Origin: Streptomyces griseoloalbus
Lineage (GTDB): Bacteria > Actinomycetota > Actinomycetes > Streptomycetales > Streptomycetaceae
Assembly: GCA_014650015.1 (NCBI GenBank)
Contig: BMUD01000004.1
Coordinates: forward strand, 124,001 to 188,000
Length of the DNA stretch: 64,000 bases
Reading direction: 5' to 3'
Each line of letters starts with the position of its first letter. Positions within the stretch are counted from its first letter, which is position 1. The notes below the pieces were generated by a model. That model saw only the letters and a list, made by a program, of their open reading frames with translations. It was not told the DNA's origin and did not search any database. This document shows, piece after piece, positions 25,706 through 34,083 of the stretch. Position numbers and translations under genes: made by a program.

Positions 25706-26581
25706 TCAGCCGGCCGTCACCCCGGCGTCCCGGAGGAAGCGGCGCAGGGATGCCGCCATGGCGGACACGAACGCCTCCCGGCCGGCGTCGTCGAGGGCGT
25801 CGAGCGACAGGTACGGATTGAGGTCCTCCAGTTCCACCAGCAGCAGTTCGCCGCCCGGCGCGCGGCAGGCGTCGACGCGCTGGATGCCGTGGTCGAGGGT
25901 GTTCCAGTCGATGAAACCGCGGGCGAATTCGAGGTCGGACGGGGTGGGTTCGTACGCCTCCAGCTGCCAGCGGCTCTCCGGGCGAGGGGCGTGGAGGGCG
26001 TACTGGAAGTCGTGGTCGACGAAGTAGAAGGAGACCTCGTAGGCGAAGTCGATGTGCGGTTGTACCAGGACGTCGCCGTCGACGAGGCCGCGCACCTCGT
26101 CCGCGGGGACGACGCGCAGCCCTATGGAGTCGGCGCCGAGCCGTGGTTTGACCACGTACCGTTGCGTGTCGGGCAGCCGGTGCAGGTCCTGCGGCCGGCC
26201 GACGGTGGGGATCACCGGGTGACCGGCGGCGCTCAGGTCGAGCAGATACTGTTTGCCGGCCATGTCTCCCCTGCCCGTGAGCGGGTTGTAGACCGGTTTC
26301 CCGGTCGCCGAGGCGCGCTCGCGGAAGGCGTCGTAGGCGTCCTGGTACGCCACCACCGGGCCGCTGTTGCGGACCACGACGGCGTCGAAGCCGTCCATCA
26401 GGGCGGCGGCGTCCCGCGGATGGCACAGGGCCAGGTCGAGGTGCTCGCGCAGCCGGGAGGTCAGGAAGACGTCCTCGTCGCCGTAGCGGCGCCCGCGGGC
26501 CGGGTAGGCCAGGTCGGTGACGTACAGGACGCGGGGGCGGGCGGCATGCGGGCTCCTCGGGGACGGTGGTGGATCGATCAT
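25706..26581 (-). CDS. stand-alone ATP-grasp enzyme
   Basis: The 291-residue protein carries an ATP-grasp fold: an N-terminal domain starting V-L-Y-V-T-D-L-A-Y, a segment P-L-T-G-R-G-D-M-A-G-K, the nucleotide-binding lysine in Y-V-V-K-P-R-L-G-A-D-S near 143-153, and the acidic Mg site with V-E-L-E-D-L-N-P near 250. It is not TgmB-like in motif order, and no RiPP precursor was found beside it. Such enzymes join an acyl-phosphate to an amine or thiol; its substrate is unknown. The ATG at 26581 has only a weak ribosome binding site. It diverges from a TetR gene 94 bases away. Confidence 0.75.
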   Translation of the reverse strand: MIDPPPSPRSPHAARPRVLYVTDLAYPARGRRYGDEDVFLTSRLREHLDLALCHPRDAAALMDGFDAVVVRNSGPVVAYQDAYDAFRERASATGKPVYNPLTGRGDMAGKQYLLDLSAAGHPVIPTVGRPQDLHRLPDTQRYVVKPRLGADSIGLRVVPADEVRGLVDGDVLVQPHIDFAYEVSFYFVDHDFQYALHAPRPESRWQLEAYEPTPSDLEFARGFIDWNTLDHGIQRVDACRAPGGELLLVELEDLNPYLSLDALDDAGREAFVSAMAASLRRFLRDAGVTAG

Positions 26582-26631
26582 AGGAACGACCTGCGGGAAA
26601 GGGCCGCGGTGGTACTGGGTTCCGTCCTGCG

Positions 26632-26645
26632 TGCACCAAGTGCCA
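26632..26645. promoter_or_regulatory. possible TetR box upstream of the TetR gene
   Basis: GTGCAC-CAA-GTGCCA is an imperfect inverted repeat just upstream of the -10-like TACGTT (26664-26669). It shares its AGTGCCAT half with the site at 27450-27464. It lies between the divergent ATP-grasp and TetR genes, so autoregulation is plausible. Confidence 0.4.
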
Positions 26646-26675
26646 TCGGTGGCCTCCCGGTGCTACGTTCCGTTC

Positions 26676-27398
26676 ATGAGCTCCAGCAGTGCGGCTCCCG
26701 GCCGCGGTGACAAGGCCGTGAAGCCGCCGATGCGGGACGCACTGGTCGCGGCGGCGTTCCGGCTCTTCCTGGAGCGGGGCTACGAGGAGACCACCGTCGA
26801 CGACATCGTGGCGCTCGCCGGGGTGGGGCGGCGCTCGTTCTTCCGCTACTTCCCGTCCAAGGAGGACGTGGTCTTCCCCGACCACGAGCGGTGCCTCGCC
26901 GAGATGACGGCCTTCCTGGCCGCGAGCGCGGCCGACGACGAACCGGTGCGCAGGGTCTGTGACGCCGCCCGGCTGGTGCTGCGGATGTACGCCGAGAACC
27001 CGGCCTTCTCCGTGCAGCGCTACCACCTCACCAAGAAGGTGCCGGGACTGCGCGCGTACGAGTTGTCCGTGGTCTGGCGCTACGAGCGGGCCCTGGCCAG
27101 GTATCTGCGGACCCGCTTCGCCGGTCTCGGGGACGGCGTCCTGCGGGCCGATGTGATCGCCGCGGCCGTGGTCGCGGCGCACAACAACGCGCTGCGGTCC
27201 TGGCTGCGTTCGGACGGGAAGGGCGACGCGCAGGCCGCGGTGGACCATGCGCTGGGGCATGTGCAGGCCGCGTTCGGCGCCACCCCGGCACCCCCGGTGA
27301 CGCAGGGGCCCGAGGACGTGGTGGTGGTCGTGTCACGGCGTGGGGCGCCGTTGTGGCGGGTGGTGCAGGAGCTCGAGTCCGCGCTCGGGCGTGGCTGA
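26676..27398 (+). CDS. TetR/AcrR-family transcriptional regulator
   Basis: A 240-residue protein with an N-terminal TetR helix-turn-helix (about 20-65): A-A-F-R-L-F-L-E-R-G-Y-E-E-T-T-V-D and V-G-R-R-S-F-F-R-Y-F-P-S-K. The remaining helical domain (about 80-200) is likely the ligand-binding dimer domain, with a pocket region rich in hydrophobic residues. Regulators with this helix pattern often control acyl-CoA-related genes. The ATG lies seven bases after TACGTT, so the mRNA may be leaderless. A box resembling its own upstream site stands before the next gene. Confidence 0.83.
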   Translation: MSSSSAAPGRGDKAVKPPMRDALVAAAFRLFLERGYEETTVDDIVALAGVGRRSFFRYFPSKEDVVFPDHERCLAEMTAFLAASAADDEPVRRVCDAARLVLRMYAENPAFSVQRYHLTKKVPGLRAYELSVVWRYERALARYLRTRFAGLGDGVLRADVIAAAVVAAHNNALRSWLRSDGKGDAQAAVDHALGHVQAAFGATPAPPVTQGPEDVVVVVSRRGAPLWRVVQELESALGRG

Positions 27399-27449
27399 CC
27401 CGAGGCGGCCGGCCACCCCTCAAATGAGGGTACGGAGTGCCTTTACGGG

Positions 27450-27464
27450 TGACACTGAGTGCCA
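27450..27464. promoter_or_regulatory. TetR operator candidate before the OB-fold gene
   Basis: TGACAC-TGA-GTGCCA forms an inverted repeat with five of six arm positions paired, about 100 bases before the GTG start of the DUF35/OB-fold gene. It shares the AGTGCCAT half with the site before the TetR gene, pointing to a two-gene TetR regulon. Confidence 0.5.
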
Positions 27465-27563
27465 TACGCTGTCGCTGTGCACGGCGGCGCGGCCCGCCGG
27501 GCACGCGCGTGCCCGGGCGACCGCGCACGCCGGATTCCGGCCGAGTGCAGGGAGTTGACCAGC

Positions 27564-27980
27564 GTGTACCACCACTCAGGAAGCGTCGCTCAGCAGGCAG
27601 CCGGCTCCGCCACGGGCGTCCTCGAACCCAAGGGGCCCGACCACGCGGAGGCCATGCTCTTCCAGCGCTGCACCTGGTGCGGCACCGCGATGTACCACCG
27701 GCTGCTGTGCCCGGTCTGCCAGGGCAGCGACCTGCGTACGGAGCGCAGCGGGGGCGTCGGTACGGTCCGCCATTCCACGGTGCTCCACCGCAACACCCCC
27801 GCGGCCCGCAATGTCTCCCTGATCGAGATGGCCGAGGGGTTCGTGGTGCGCGGCCGGGTCATGGGGCCGCCCATCGGCGTCCACAGCGGCGACCGGGTGC
27901 GGCTGTCGACGGCGAAGGATCCGGTGCGGGGCGAGCCGGTCTTCCAGCTCGTGGACGAGCCGTACCGGGCCTGGACCTGA
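27564..27980 (+). CDS. Zn-ribbon OB-fold protein (DUF35 type)
   Basis: A 138-residue protein with an N-terminal rubredoxin-like zinc ribbon, C-x2-C (C-T-W-C near 40-43) and C-x2-C (C-P-V-C near 54-57), followed by an OB fold (about 70-135) with V-V-R-G-R-V-M-G-P and a beta-rich tail. DUF35 proteins often work with thiolases or acyl-CoA enzymes, but none is adjacent here. The GTG at 27564 follows AGGGAG and is the conserved start. It is probably controlled by the TetR gene directly upstream. Confidence 0.78.
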   Translation: MYHHSGSVAQQAAGSATGVLEPKGPDHAEAMLFQRCTWCGTAMYHRLLCPVCQGSDLRTERSGGVGTVRHSTVLHRNTPAARNVSLIEMAEGFVVRGRVMGPPIGVHSGDRVRLSTAKDPVRGEPVFQLVDEPYRAWT

Positions 27981-28004
27981 CGGACGCCGGGCGCGGCGCC
28001 GAGG

Positions 28005-28760
28005 TCAGCCGGTACGCCGCGCCACGAAGACGAACTCCCTGCCCGGGCGGTCGGGAGCGTCCCGCACCTCCTGCACCGCGTAGCCGTGCCCGGCGAGGTC
28101 CGCCTCGACCTCCTGCCGCTCGCGGAAACGCAACGTCGAGTCCGACGTCAGCACCTCCGCGCGCGCCCCGTCCGCGCCATCCGCCCCGTCCGCGGCGAAG
28201 ACGTACGTCGACCGGAACGTCACCAGCGGCCCGTCCACCTCGGTCACCTGGACCCAGTGCTCGACCGTGCCGACGCCCGGCACGCGCGTCCTGCCGTACG
28301 ACGTCTCCTCGGTCCACTCCTCCCAGGCACGCCTGGCCGGATCCCGGGTCTCGAACACCAGACGGCCCCCCGGCCGCAGTGCCGCGTGGGCTCCTCGCAG
28401 GGTGGCGTGCCAGAGGTCCGGATCGGCGATGGCCTGGGCGACGTTCGCCGTCATGGTCGCCAGGTCGACCCGCAGCGGCGGCAGCGCCGTCGCGTCGCCG
28501 TGGATCCAGCGGACCCGTTCGCTGCCCGGCTTGCCCCGGGCCACGTCGAGGGACGCCCCGGCGGGGTCGACGCCGACCACCTCGATCCCGAGGCCGGCCA
28601 GCAGCAGGGCGAACACCCCGGTCCCGCAGCCGATGTCCAGCACCCGCCGGGCGCCGAACTCCCGCGCCATGCGGAGGTACGCGTCCAGATCACCACGGTC
28701 GGGGTCGAGCGGGTCGTAGACGGCGGCCAGCCGTGGATGTGCGAAGCACTCGTCAGCCAT
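28005..28760 (-). CDS. class I SAM-dependent methyltransferase
   Basis: The 251-residue protein has the SAM-binding motif I V-L-D-I-G-C-G-T-G-V near 40-49, the acidic loop V-D-P-A-G near 63 and motif near D-A-T-A-L-P. A C-terminal segment folds as the methyltransferase cap and ends in a variable tail. The substrate is unknown. An alanine/aspartate/glycine repeat (D-G-A-D-G-A-D-G-A-R) near residue 195 looks like a short slippage expansion. The start at 28760 was chosen as the first ATG at the conserved region. It converges with the OB-fold gene and runs in the same direction as the C-S lyase. Confidence 0.8.
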   Translation of the reverse strand: MADECFAHPRLAAVYDPLDPDRGDLDAYLRMAREFGARRVLDIGCGTGVFALLLAGLGIEVVGVDPAGASLDVARGKPGSERVRWIHGDATALPPLRVDLATMTANVAQAIADPDLWHATLRGAHAALRPGGRLVFETRDPARRAWEEWTEETSYGRTRVPGVGTVEHWVQVTEVDGPLVTFRSTYVFAADGADGADGARAEVLTSDSTLRFRERQEVEADLAGHGYAVQEVRDAPDRPGREFVFVARRTG

Positions 28761-28802
28761 GCCGTAGACGGTATGCGGTCGGGGCCCGCACCACCGCACG
28801 AT

Positions 28803-29996
28803 TTATCGCCGCGCCTGCCGCTCCACGGCCACCGCCATCCGCCGGACGGCCTCCTTGAGCACCTCGGGCGAGGTGGCGAGGTTCAGGCGGGCGTGACCGG
28901 TGCCGCCCGAGCCGAAGGGGAGACCGGAGTTGAGGGCCACGCGGCCGTGCCGGAGGAACGCCTCGGCCGGGTCGTCGCCCAGGCCCAGGGCCCGGCAGTC
29001 GAGCCAGGCGAGGTAGGTGGCCTCGCCGGGGCGGTAGCGGATCGCCGGCAGGTGCTCGGCCAGCAGGTCGGCGAGCAGCCGGCGGTTGGCGTCGAGGCCC
29101 GCGAGCAGGGCGTCCAGCCAGGCGGTGCCGTCGCGCAGGGCGGCGGTGTGGGCGAGGACGCCGACATGGCTCGGGCCGTGGCCGACCTCCTCGGGCATCC
29201 GTGCCAGGTCCTCGGCCGCCGCCGGCCCCGCGATCGCGAGCGCCGCCTTCAGCCCGGCCAGGTTCCACGCCTTCGAGGCCGACATGAGCGACAGGCCGCG
29301 CTCGCCGCCCGGCACGCTCAGATACGGCACGAACCGTGTGTCGCCGACGACCAGCGGCGCGTGGATCTCGTCGGCGACGACGCGTACGCCGTACCGCTCG
29401 GCGAGGGCGGCCACGGCGGACAGCTCGTCGGCGCGGTGCACGGTGCCGGTGGGGTTGTGCGGGCTGCACAGCAGGTAGGCGGCCCGCTCCCGATCGGCCG
29501 TCACCCGGCGGAAGGTGTCCTCCAGGACGTCGAGGTCGATCCGTGCGTCCGCGCCGAGCGGGGCCTCGACGACCCGCCGGTCCATGTGCCGGACGAAGTC
29601 GTGGAAGGGCGGGTACACCGGCGAGTTCACCACGACCGGATCGCCGTACCCGGTGACCAGTTTCAGCATCTCGACCACGCCCAGCATGACGTCGGGCACG
29701 ATCGCGGTGCGTTCCACGGCGAGCCCGCCCCACGCCCACCGTTCGTCCGCGAAGGCGGCCAGCGCCTCGGCGTAGGCGCTGCCGACGGGGTAGCCGGTGT
29801 CACCGCACTCCATCGCCCCGGTGACGGCGCGGACGATCGGCCCGGCGAGGGGCACGTCCATCTCGGCCACCCACACGGGCAGCACGTCCTCGGGGTACGT
29901 GCGCCACTTCATGCTGGTGCGGCGGCGCAGGTGGTCGAGGGTGAGGGCGTGCAGGGGATTCGGGTCACCGGACGTCTCGTGCGGGATCCTGGTCAT
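28803..29996 (-). CDS. PLP-dependent C-S beta-lyase (MalY/PatB type)
   Basis: The 397-residue protein is a fold-type I aminotransferase-like lyase. The cofactor lysine lies in [10 protein letters not shown] near residues 235-244, preceded by [10 protein letters not shown] near 200. The start with [17 protein letters not shown] is typical of MalY/PatB cystathionine beta-lyases. These cleave cystathionine or cysteine conjugates. An upstream ATG at 30032 is in frame, but the ATG at 29996 lies closest to the conserved start. The DUF3800 gene diverges 24 bases upstream. Confidence 0.85.
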   Translation of the reverse strand: MTRIPHETSGDPNPLHALTLDHLRRRTSMKWRTYPEDVLPVWVAEMDVPLAGPIVRAVTGAMECGDTGYPVGSAYAEALAAFADERWAWGGLAVERTAIVPDVMLGVVEMLKLVTGYGDPVVVNSPVYPPFHDFVRHMDRRVVEAPLGADARIDLDVLEDTFRRVTADRERAAYLLCSPHNPTGTVHRADELSAVAALAERYGVRVVADEIHAPLVVGDTRFVPYLSVPGGERGLSLMSASKAWNLAGLKAALAIAGPAAAEDLARMPEEVGHGPSHVGVLAHTAALRDGTAWLDALLAGLDANRRLLADLLAEHLPAIRYRPGEATYLAWLDCRALGLGDDPAEAFLRHGRVALNSGLPFGSGGTGHARLNLATSPEVLKEAVRRMAVAVERQARR

Positions 29997-30020
29997 GAGC
30001 ACACGATAGGGGGCTGTGGT

Positions 30021-31043
30021 GTGAGCGGACATCGGCAGAACGGAGCGGGTGCCGTCGGCGTCGGCGCGCCGCTGGAGATCGCCTGCGACGAGTCGGGGTC
30101 GGACGGCGAGAACCTCACCGGCGGGAACACCGATGTGTTCGCGCACGCCGGCGTGCGGGTGTCCGTCACGGCAGCGGCCGACGCGGTACGGGAGATCCGG
30201 GACCGGATCCGCTCACCGGCCGAGGAGTACAAGGCGAACCACCTGCTGCGGGAGAAGCACCGGGCAGTGCTGGAGTGGCTGCTCGCGCCCGGCGGGCCGA
30301 TCCACGGCCGGGCCCGTGTGCACCTCACGGAGAAGGCGTTCTTCGTGGTCGACCGCGTGGTCGCCCTGCTGCTGGAGGATCCCGCCGAGGCGGTCGTCCT
30401 GTTCCGGACGGGACGCCGGGCCTTCGGGGCGGACGGGTGGACGGAGTTCCTCCAGGCGGCCAACGAGTTGCTGCGCGTGCGGGGCGGCGGGCAGACCGGG
30501 GCGTCCGTCGCGCTCTTCCTCGGCACGGTCGACGGCCTGCGCCGCGCCCACGCCGGTACTCAGGCGGCGCTGGTCCTGGAGCGGCTCGCGGCGCGGCCGG
30601 ACCGGGCCGAGGCGTACCGGGCGAGGCTGACCGAGGGGTCGGCCGTGCGGATACCGGTGCTCAATCCGCTGCTTCCGGCGATCATCTCCACGGCCGCGTA
30701 CTGGAGCGCGGGCGGGCGGCCCGTACGGCTGGTGCACGACCGGCAGAACCTGCTCACGCCCGAGCGCATCGCGTGGATCGAGGAGAGCGCACGGCGTGAC
30801 GGGATCGCCCTGGAGGAGGTGCGGCTGGTCGTCGCGCGGGAGGATCCGCGGGTGCAGCTCGCGGACTTCCTCGCCGGGATCGCCCGGAAGGTCGCCTCCG
30901 ACGAGCTGAACGGCCACGGGGACCCGGCGCTCACCGTACTGCTGCGCCCCTATGTGGACCCGGCGTCCGTGTGGGGCGACGCCCGCAGCGCGGCCGTGCT
31001 CGGCCTGGACATCCCCGACCCGTCGGCCCACGCGGCCGGTTGA
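30021..31043 (+). CDS. DUF3800-like protein
   Basis: The 340-residue protein starts after GATAGGGGG and shows the DUF3800 signature: [12 protein letters not shown] near residue 20, and the C-terminal [11 protein letters not shown] segment near 280. These acidic motifs resemble an RNase H-like fold active site, so a nuclease role is sometimes suggested for the family, but without proof here. No toxin, helicase or restriction neighbours are visible. The GTG start overlaps no upstream gene; it diverges from the C-S lyase. Confidence 0.7.
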   Translation: MSGHRQNGAGAVGVGAPLEIACDESGSDGENLTGGNTDVFAHAGVRVSVTAAADAVREIRDRIRSPAEEYKANHLLREKHRAVLEWLLAPGGPIHGRARVHLTEKAFFVVDRVVALLLEDPAEAVVLFRTGRRAFGADGWTEFLQAANELLRVRGGGQTGASVALFLGTVDGLRRAHAGTQAALVLERLAARPDRAEAYRARLTEGSAVRIPVLNPLLPAIISTAAYWSAGGRPVRLVHDRQNLLTPERIAWIEESARRDGIALEEVRLVVAREDPRVQLADFLAGIARKVASDELNGHGDPALTVLLRPYVDPASVWGDARSAAVLGLDIPDPSAHAAG

Positions 31044-31134
31044 CCGCCGCCGCGCGCACGGGATCCCGCGCGGGCTGAACACGCCGCGCCCCCTGCCCGT
31101 ATGGAGACAGGGCCCTCGAGTCAGGGGAGGCCCC

Positions 31135-31152
31135 CGCGGTGTGCACACCGCG
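31135..31152. promoter_or_regulatory. 18-bp perfect palindrome before the S1 protease
   Basis: CGCGGTGTGCACACCGCG lies 23 bases before the protease ATG, between it and the DUF3800 gene. The dyad is perfect with no spacer, fitting an operator for a dimeric regulator or a strong hairpin that could influence translation. Confidence 0.5.
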
Positions 31153-31175
31153 CTGTTCCGGTTCGGGAGTCACGC

Positions 31176-32549
31176 ATGAGGCACGCACGACGACGGGTCG
31201 TCCGAGTGACACGGCTGGCGGCCCTCGGAGGACTTCTCCTGGGGGCCACGATGGTCACCCACGCCGTCGCCAGTGAGCCCCGGGCGCCCGACGCGGTGCC
31301 GTACGCCACCGCCGGGGAGGCCGCGGCCGGCCCGGGCGCCGGCCTCGTGTCCCGGCTCGGCACGTCCCGTACGGCGGGCAGCTGGACCGACGCGGACGGG
31401 GGGACGGTGGTCGCGGTCACCGACGAGGAGGCGGCGGCGGAGGTACGGGCGTCCGGCGCCGAACCGAAGATGGTGGAGCGCAGCATGAGCGACCTGAAGT
31501 CGGCCGCGAAGACACTGCGTGAGGCGCCGCGCGTGTCCGGGACGGCGTGGGCCATGGACTACCGCTCCAACGAGGTGGTGGTGCGCGGCGACAGCACGGT
31601 GTCCGCGGACGACTGGTCCGAGCTGACCGAAGTGGCGGACGGCATCGGCGGTTTCGTCCGCATGGAGCGCACCGAGGGCACCTTCACCACCCGTGTCAAC
31701 GGGGCGCAGCCCATCCTGTCGACGGCGGGCCGCTGTTCGGCGGGCTTCAATGTGACCGACGGGGAGCGGGACTTCGTCCTGACGGCCGGGCACTGCGGGC
31801 CCGAGGGGTCGGTGTGGTTCGCCGGCGACGGGGTCCGGCAGGAGGTCGGTACCACGGTCGGCGGCAGCTTCCCCGGCGACGACTACTCACTGATCGAGTA
31901 CGCGGGCGGCCGGGCCGGAGCGGGTGCCGGTGTGGTGGCGGTCGGCGACGGCAAGGGCGTACGCATCACGGGGGTGGCGGATCCGACGGTCGGCCAGCGG
32001 GTGTTCCGCAGCGGCAGCACCAGCGGGCTGCGCGCCGGCGAGGTGACCGCGCTCGACGCGACGGTGAACTACCCCGAGGGCACGGTCAGCGGTCTCATCG
32101 AGTCCGACGTGTGCGCCGAACCGGGTGACAGCGGCGGTCCGATGTTCTCCGAGGGCATCGCGCTCGGTGTCACGTCGGGCGGCAGCGGTGACTGCCGGAC
32201 GGGCGGTACGACGTACTTCCAGCCGGTGACGAAGGCGCTGGCGCGGCTCGGCGTACGGCTCATCGTGGCGCCCGGGGCCGACGGCGGTGCGGCGGCGCCC
32301 TCCCCGGCGCCGCCGCAGGCGCAGGGCGCCGGGACTCCGGAGGCGGCCTCACCGGGGTCGGCGGCTCCGGTGCGGGGCATCCTCCCGGACCCGTCGACAC
32401 TGCTGACCCGACTGGCCGACCCCCGTAACGTCGGTCCCGGTCTGCTGGTGATCGGGGGCAGTCTGGTCGCCCTGGTGGCGACGCGCTGGATACGGGCGGA
32501 ACAGGACCGCAAGGCGTACCGGCGCCACTATTCGGCGACGTGGGGCTGA
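31176..32549 (+). CDS. secreted S1 protease with pro-region and C-terminal anchor
   Basis: The 457-residue protein has a signal peptide (about 1-35), an alpha-lytic-type pro-region (about 60-180) and a chymotrypsin-fold domain from about 190. The catalytic His lies in L-T-A-G-H-C-G near 206, Asp in G-D-D-Y-S-L near 230 and Ser in G-D-S-G-G-P near 316. A Pro/Ala/Gly linker is followed by a hydrophobic helix near 423-443 and a basic tail (R-W-I-R-A-E-Q-D-R-K), so it is likely membrane-anchored rather than freely secreted. Start 31176 was chosen because the signal peptide begins there. Confidence 0.88.
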   Translation: MRHARRRVVRVTRLAALGGLLLGATMVTHAVASEPRAPDAVPYATAGEAAAGPGAGLVSRLGTSRTAGSWTDADGGTVVAVTDEEAAAEVRASGAEPKMVERSMSDLKSAAKTLREAPRVSGTAWAMDYRSNEVVVRGDSTVSADDWSELTEVADGIGGFVRMERTEGTFTTRVNGAQPILSTAGRCSAGFNVTDGERDFVLTAGHCGPEGSVWFAGDGVRQEVGTTVGGSFPGDDYSLIEYAGGRAGAGAGVVAVGDGKGVRITGVADPTVGQRVFRSGSTSGLRAGEVTALDATVNYPEGTVSGLIESDVCAEPGDSGGPMFSEGIALGVTSGGSGDCRTGGTTYFQPVTKALARLGVRLIVAPGADGGAAAPSPAPPQAQGAGTPEAASPGSAAPVRGILPDPSTLLTRLADPRNVGPGLLVIGGSLVALVATRWIRAEQDRKAYRRHYSATWG

Positions 32550-32564
32550 TGCCGGGGCGGTCTG

Positions 32565-33058
32565 TCAGCCCACGGTGAGCAGCACGGTGGCCACGGCGGC
32601 TCCCACCGGCCCCACCGCCTGTCGCCGTGCGATGCGTTCGCGCAGCACGGTGAGGCCGAGGACCACCCACCACAGGGGGGTCCCGTGACGACGATGCCCG
32701 CCCGGGGCGAGGGCCCCCGGTCGGTCGCCGAGGACGAGCACCCCGCACAGCACGGACAGCGGGACGCCCGTGACGGCGCTCACCGGCACGACCACGCTCA
32801 TGGCCCCATGGCTGAGTCCACGGTTGAGGAAGCGCATCGCGGTGGCGCTGCCGACGCCGGACAGCGCACCCCGGAGCAGGTCAGGAGGGACGACGGTGTC
32901 GGCGGGCAGGAGAAGAGCGGCCCCCACGGCGAGCAGCAGCCCGCCGATCTGGCCCCGGAAGGTGACGGCGGAGTGCGGGACGCGGCGGCTCAGCAGGCCG
33001 CCGGCGAAGTCGACGACGCCGAGCAGAGGGCCGAGGTCAGTGCGAGAAGGGCACCCAT
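32565..33058 (-). pseudogene. truncated EamA/DMT transporter
   Basis: The sequence begins at the ATG 33058 with L-L-A-L-T-S-A-L, then breaks frame near 33015. V-V-D-F-A-G-G-L-L-S-R-R continues in another frame up to R-P-G-A-L-A-P. The centre of the usual ten-helix protein is missing, and the C-terminal part resumes with L-G-L-T-V-L-R-E-R-I-A-R-R-Q. It is about half the normal length and certainly nonfunctional. Its start codon lies inside a hairpin at 33049-33074. Confidence 0.7.
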
Positions 33059-33074
33059 TCGTCCATGGGTGCCC
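33049..33074. terminator. perfect hairpin overlapping the EamA start
   Basis: GGGCACCCAT and ATGGGTGCCC are perfect 10-bp arms with a 6-base loop. It lies 40 bases beyond the stop of the minus-strand gene at 33114-33299, as expected for its terminator, and includes the start codon of the broken transporter. Confidence 0.55.
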
Positions 33075-33113
33075 GGTGGGCGGGGTGGTGAGGCCGAGGT
33101 GGCTACGCGGCTC

Positions 33114-33299
33114 TCAGGCCGCCCTGGCCGGCTGCGGGAGGGCCGAGGCCCACTCCTGGACCAGGCGCTGGTACTCCTCGCGCTGTTCGACGCTCAGTGT
33201 CCCGCCCGACCGGAGCCACAGGGCCCGGATCTCCTCGTTGACCTCGGCAGCCGATCGCTCGGAGGAGGGTTCAACAGTGGTGGACATGCCGTGAAGCAT
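33114..33299 (-). CDS. small conserved hypothetical protein
   Basis: A 61-residue soluble protein (or 57 residues from the second Met at 33287). It contains V-N-E-E-I-R-A-L-W and R-E-E-Y-Q-R-L-V-Q-E-W, one or two amphipathic helices, and ends with proline/alanine residues. Small proteins of this type occur near regulatory genes in Streptomyces; the function is unknown. No strong ribosome binding site is visible. An inverted repeat TGAGCG/CGCTCA lies upstream at 33324-33341. Confidence 0.5.
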   Translation of the reverse strand: MLHGMSTTVEPSSERSAAEVNEEIRALWLRSGGTLSVEQREEYQRLVQEWASALPQPARAA

Positions 33300-33399
33300 A
33301 CGGCGCCGAAGGTGAAGACGCTGTGAGCGATCGCACGCTCATCGGACATTTCCGACAGTGTTGCTGATCACGTCCATCTGCCAAGCAACGTGGGCGAGT

Positions 33400-33810
33400 T
33401 CACACCTCGACCGCTCCCAAAACCCGCACCTGGAGCGCCAGGACGGCCGCGCCCCGTGCCCAGTCGTGGAAGTCGGACACCTTGGTCTCCAGGTCGACCG
33501 GCGCGGCCGGCGGATGACGGTTGACGCGAATGCTCTCCTCCACGGTCCTTCCGGCCACGTCCATCAGGCCGACCCCCTCCCCCGCGAGCAGGATCTTCCG
33601 CGGGAGGACGAAGTCGGAGATCTGCGCCACCAGCGCGCCCAGGGCACATCCCGCCTCCTCGATGACGCGGGCCGGCAGGGGGTCGCCGGCGGCGGCGAGG
33701 CGGGGGTGTCCGTGTGCCGGTTCCGTGGTCATCTCCCCCAGCAGATCGGCGACCTCCGCCGGGTCGTGGCCGGTCAGGGGGCGGTCATGGCGGGCGACGA
33801 TCTCGCTCCT
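33400..33810 (-). pseudogene. C-terminal remnant of a ROK-family protein
   Basis: Only the C-terminal half of a ROK-type sugar kinase/repressor can be read: L-P-A-R-V-I-E-E-A-G, L-G-A-L-V-A-Q-I, V-L-P-R-K-I-L-L-A-G-E-G-V near 33600, and D-F-H-D-W-A-R-G-A-A-V-L-A-L. The helix-turn-helix or N-terminal half and the G-x-G-x-G phosphate motif are missing upstream, where the reading frame loses similarity near 33810. A deletion is the likely cause. Confidence 0.65.
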
Positions 33811-33834
33811 CCGGTGGTGACCACGCCGTAGACC

Positions 33835-34053
33835 GTGTCCGCGGCGTTCGACCACCTGCGCAACGGTCACGAGGGCAGCCACCACTTCCTGGTGGACGGC
33901 TTCGTGACCGCGGTCGCCATCCGCACCCTGCCGTCGGTGAACGCGTGGGTGGCCGCCCGCTGCACCCTGCCGGGCATCGTCGCGCACGAGTCCGCGCGGC
34001 AGGGCGGGGTCAGGCTGGAGATCCCGGACTTCGGGGACGCGCCCGGGGCGTGA
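33835..34053 (+). CDS. unrecognised short open frame
   Basis: A 72-residue frame with GTG start and strong coding bias, including N-G-H-E-G-S-H-H-F-L-V-D-G-F-V and I-P-D-F-G-D-A-P. It begins directly after an in-frame TAG and beside the ROK remnant, so it may be the tail of a deleted gene rather than a complete one. No family recognised; no ribosome binding site seen. Confidence 0.3.
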   Translation: MSAAFDHLRNGHEGSHHFLVDGFVTAVAIRTLPSVNAWVAARCTLPGIVAHESARQGGVRLEIPDFGDAPGA

Positions 34054-34083
34054 GGTACGCCGCCTGCCGGGCGCCCGGAGGGA

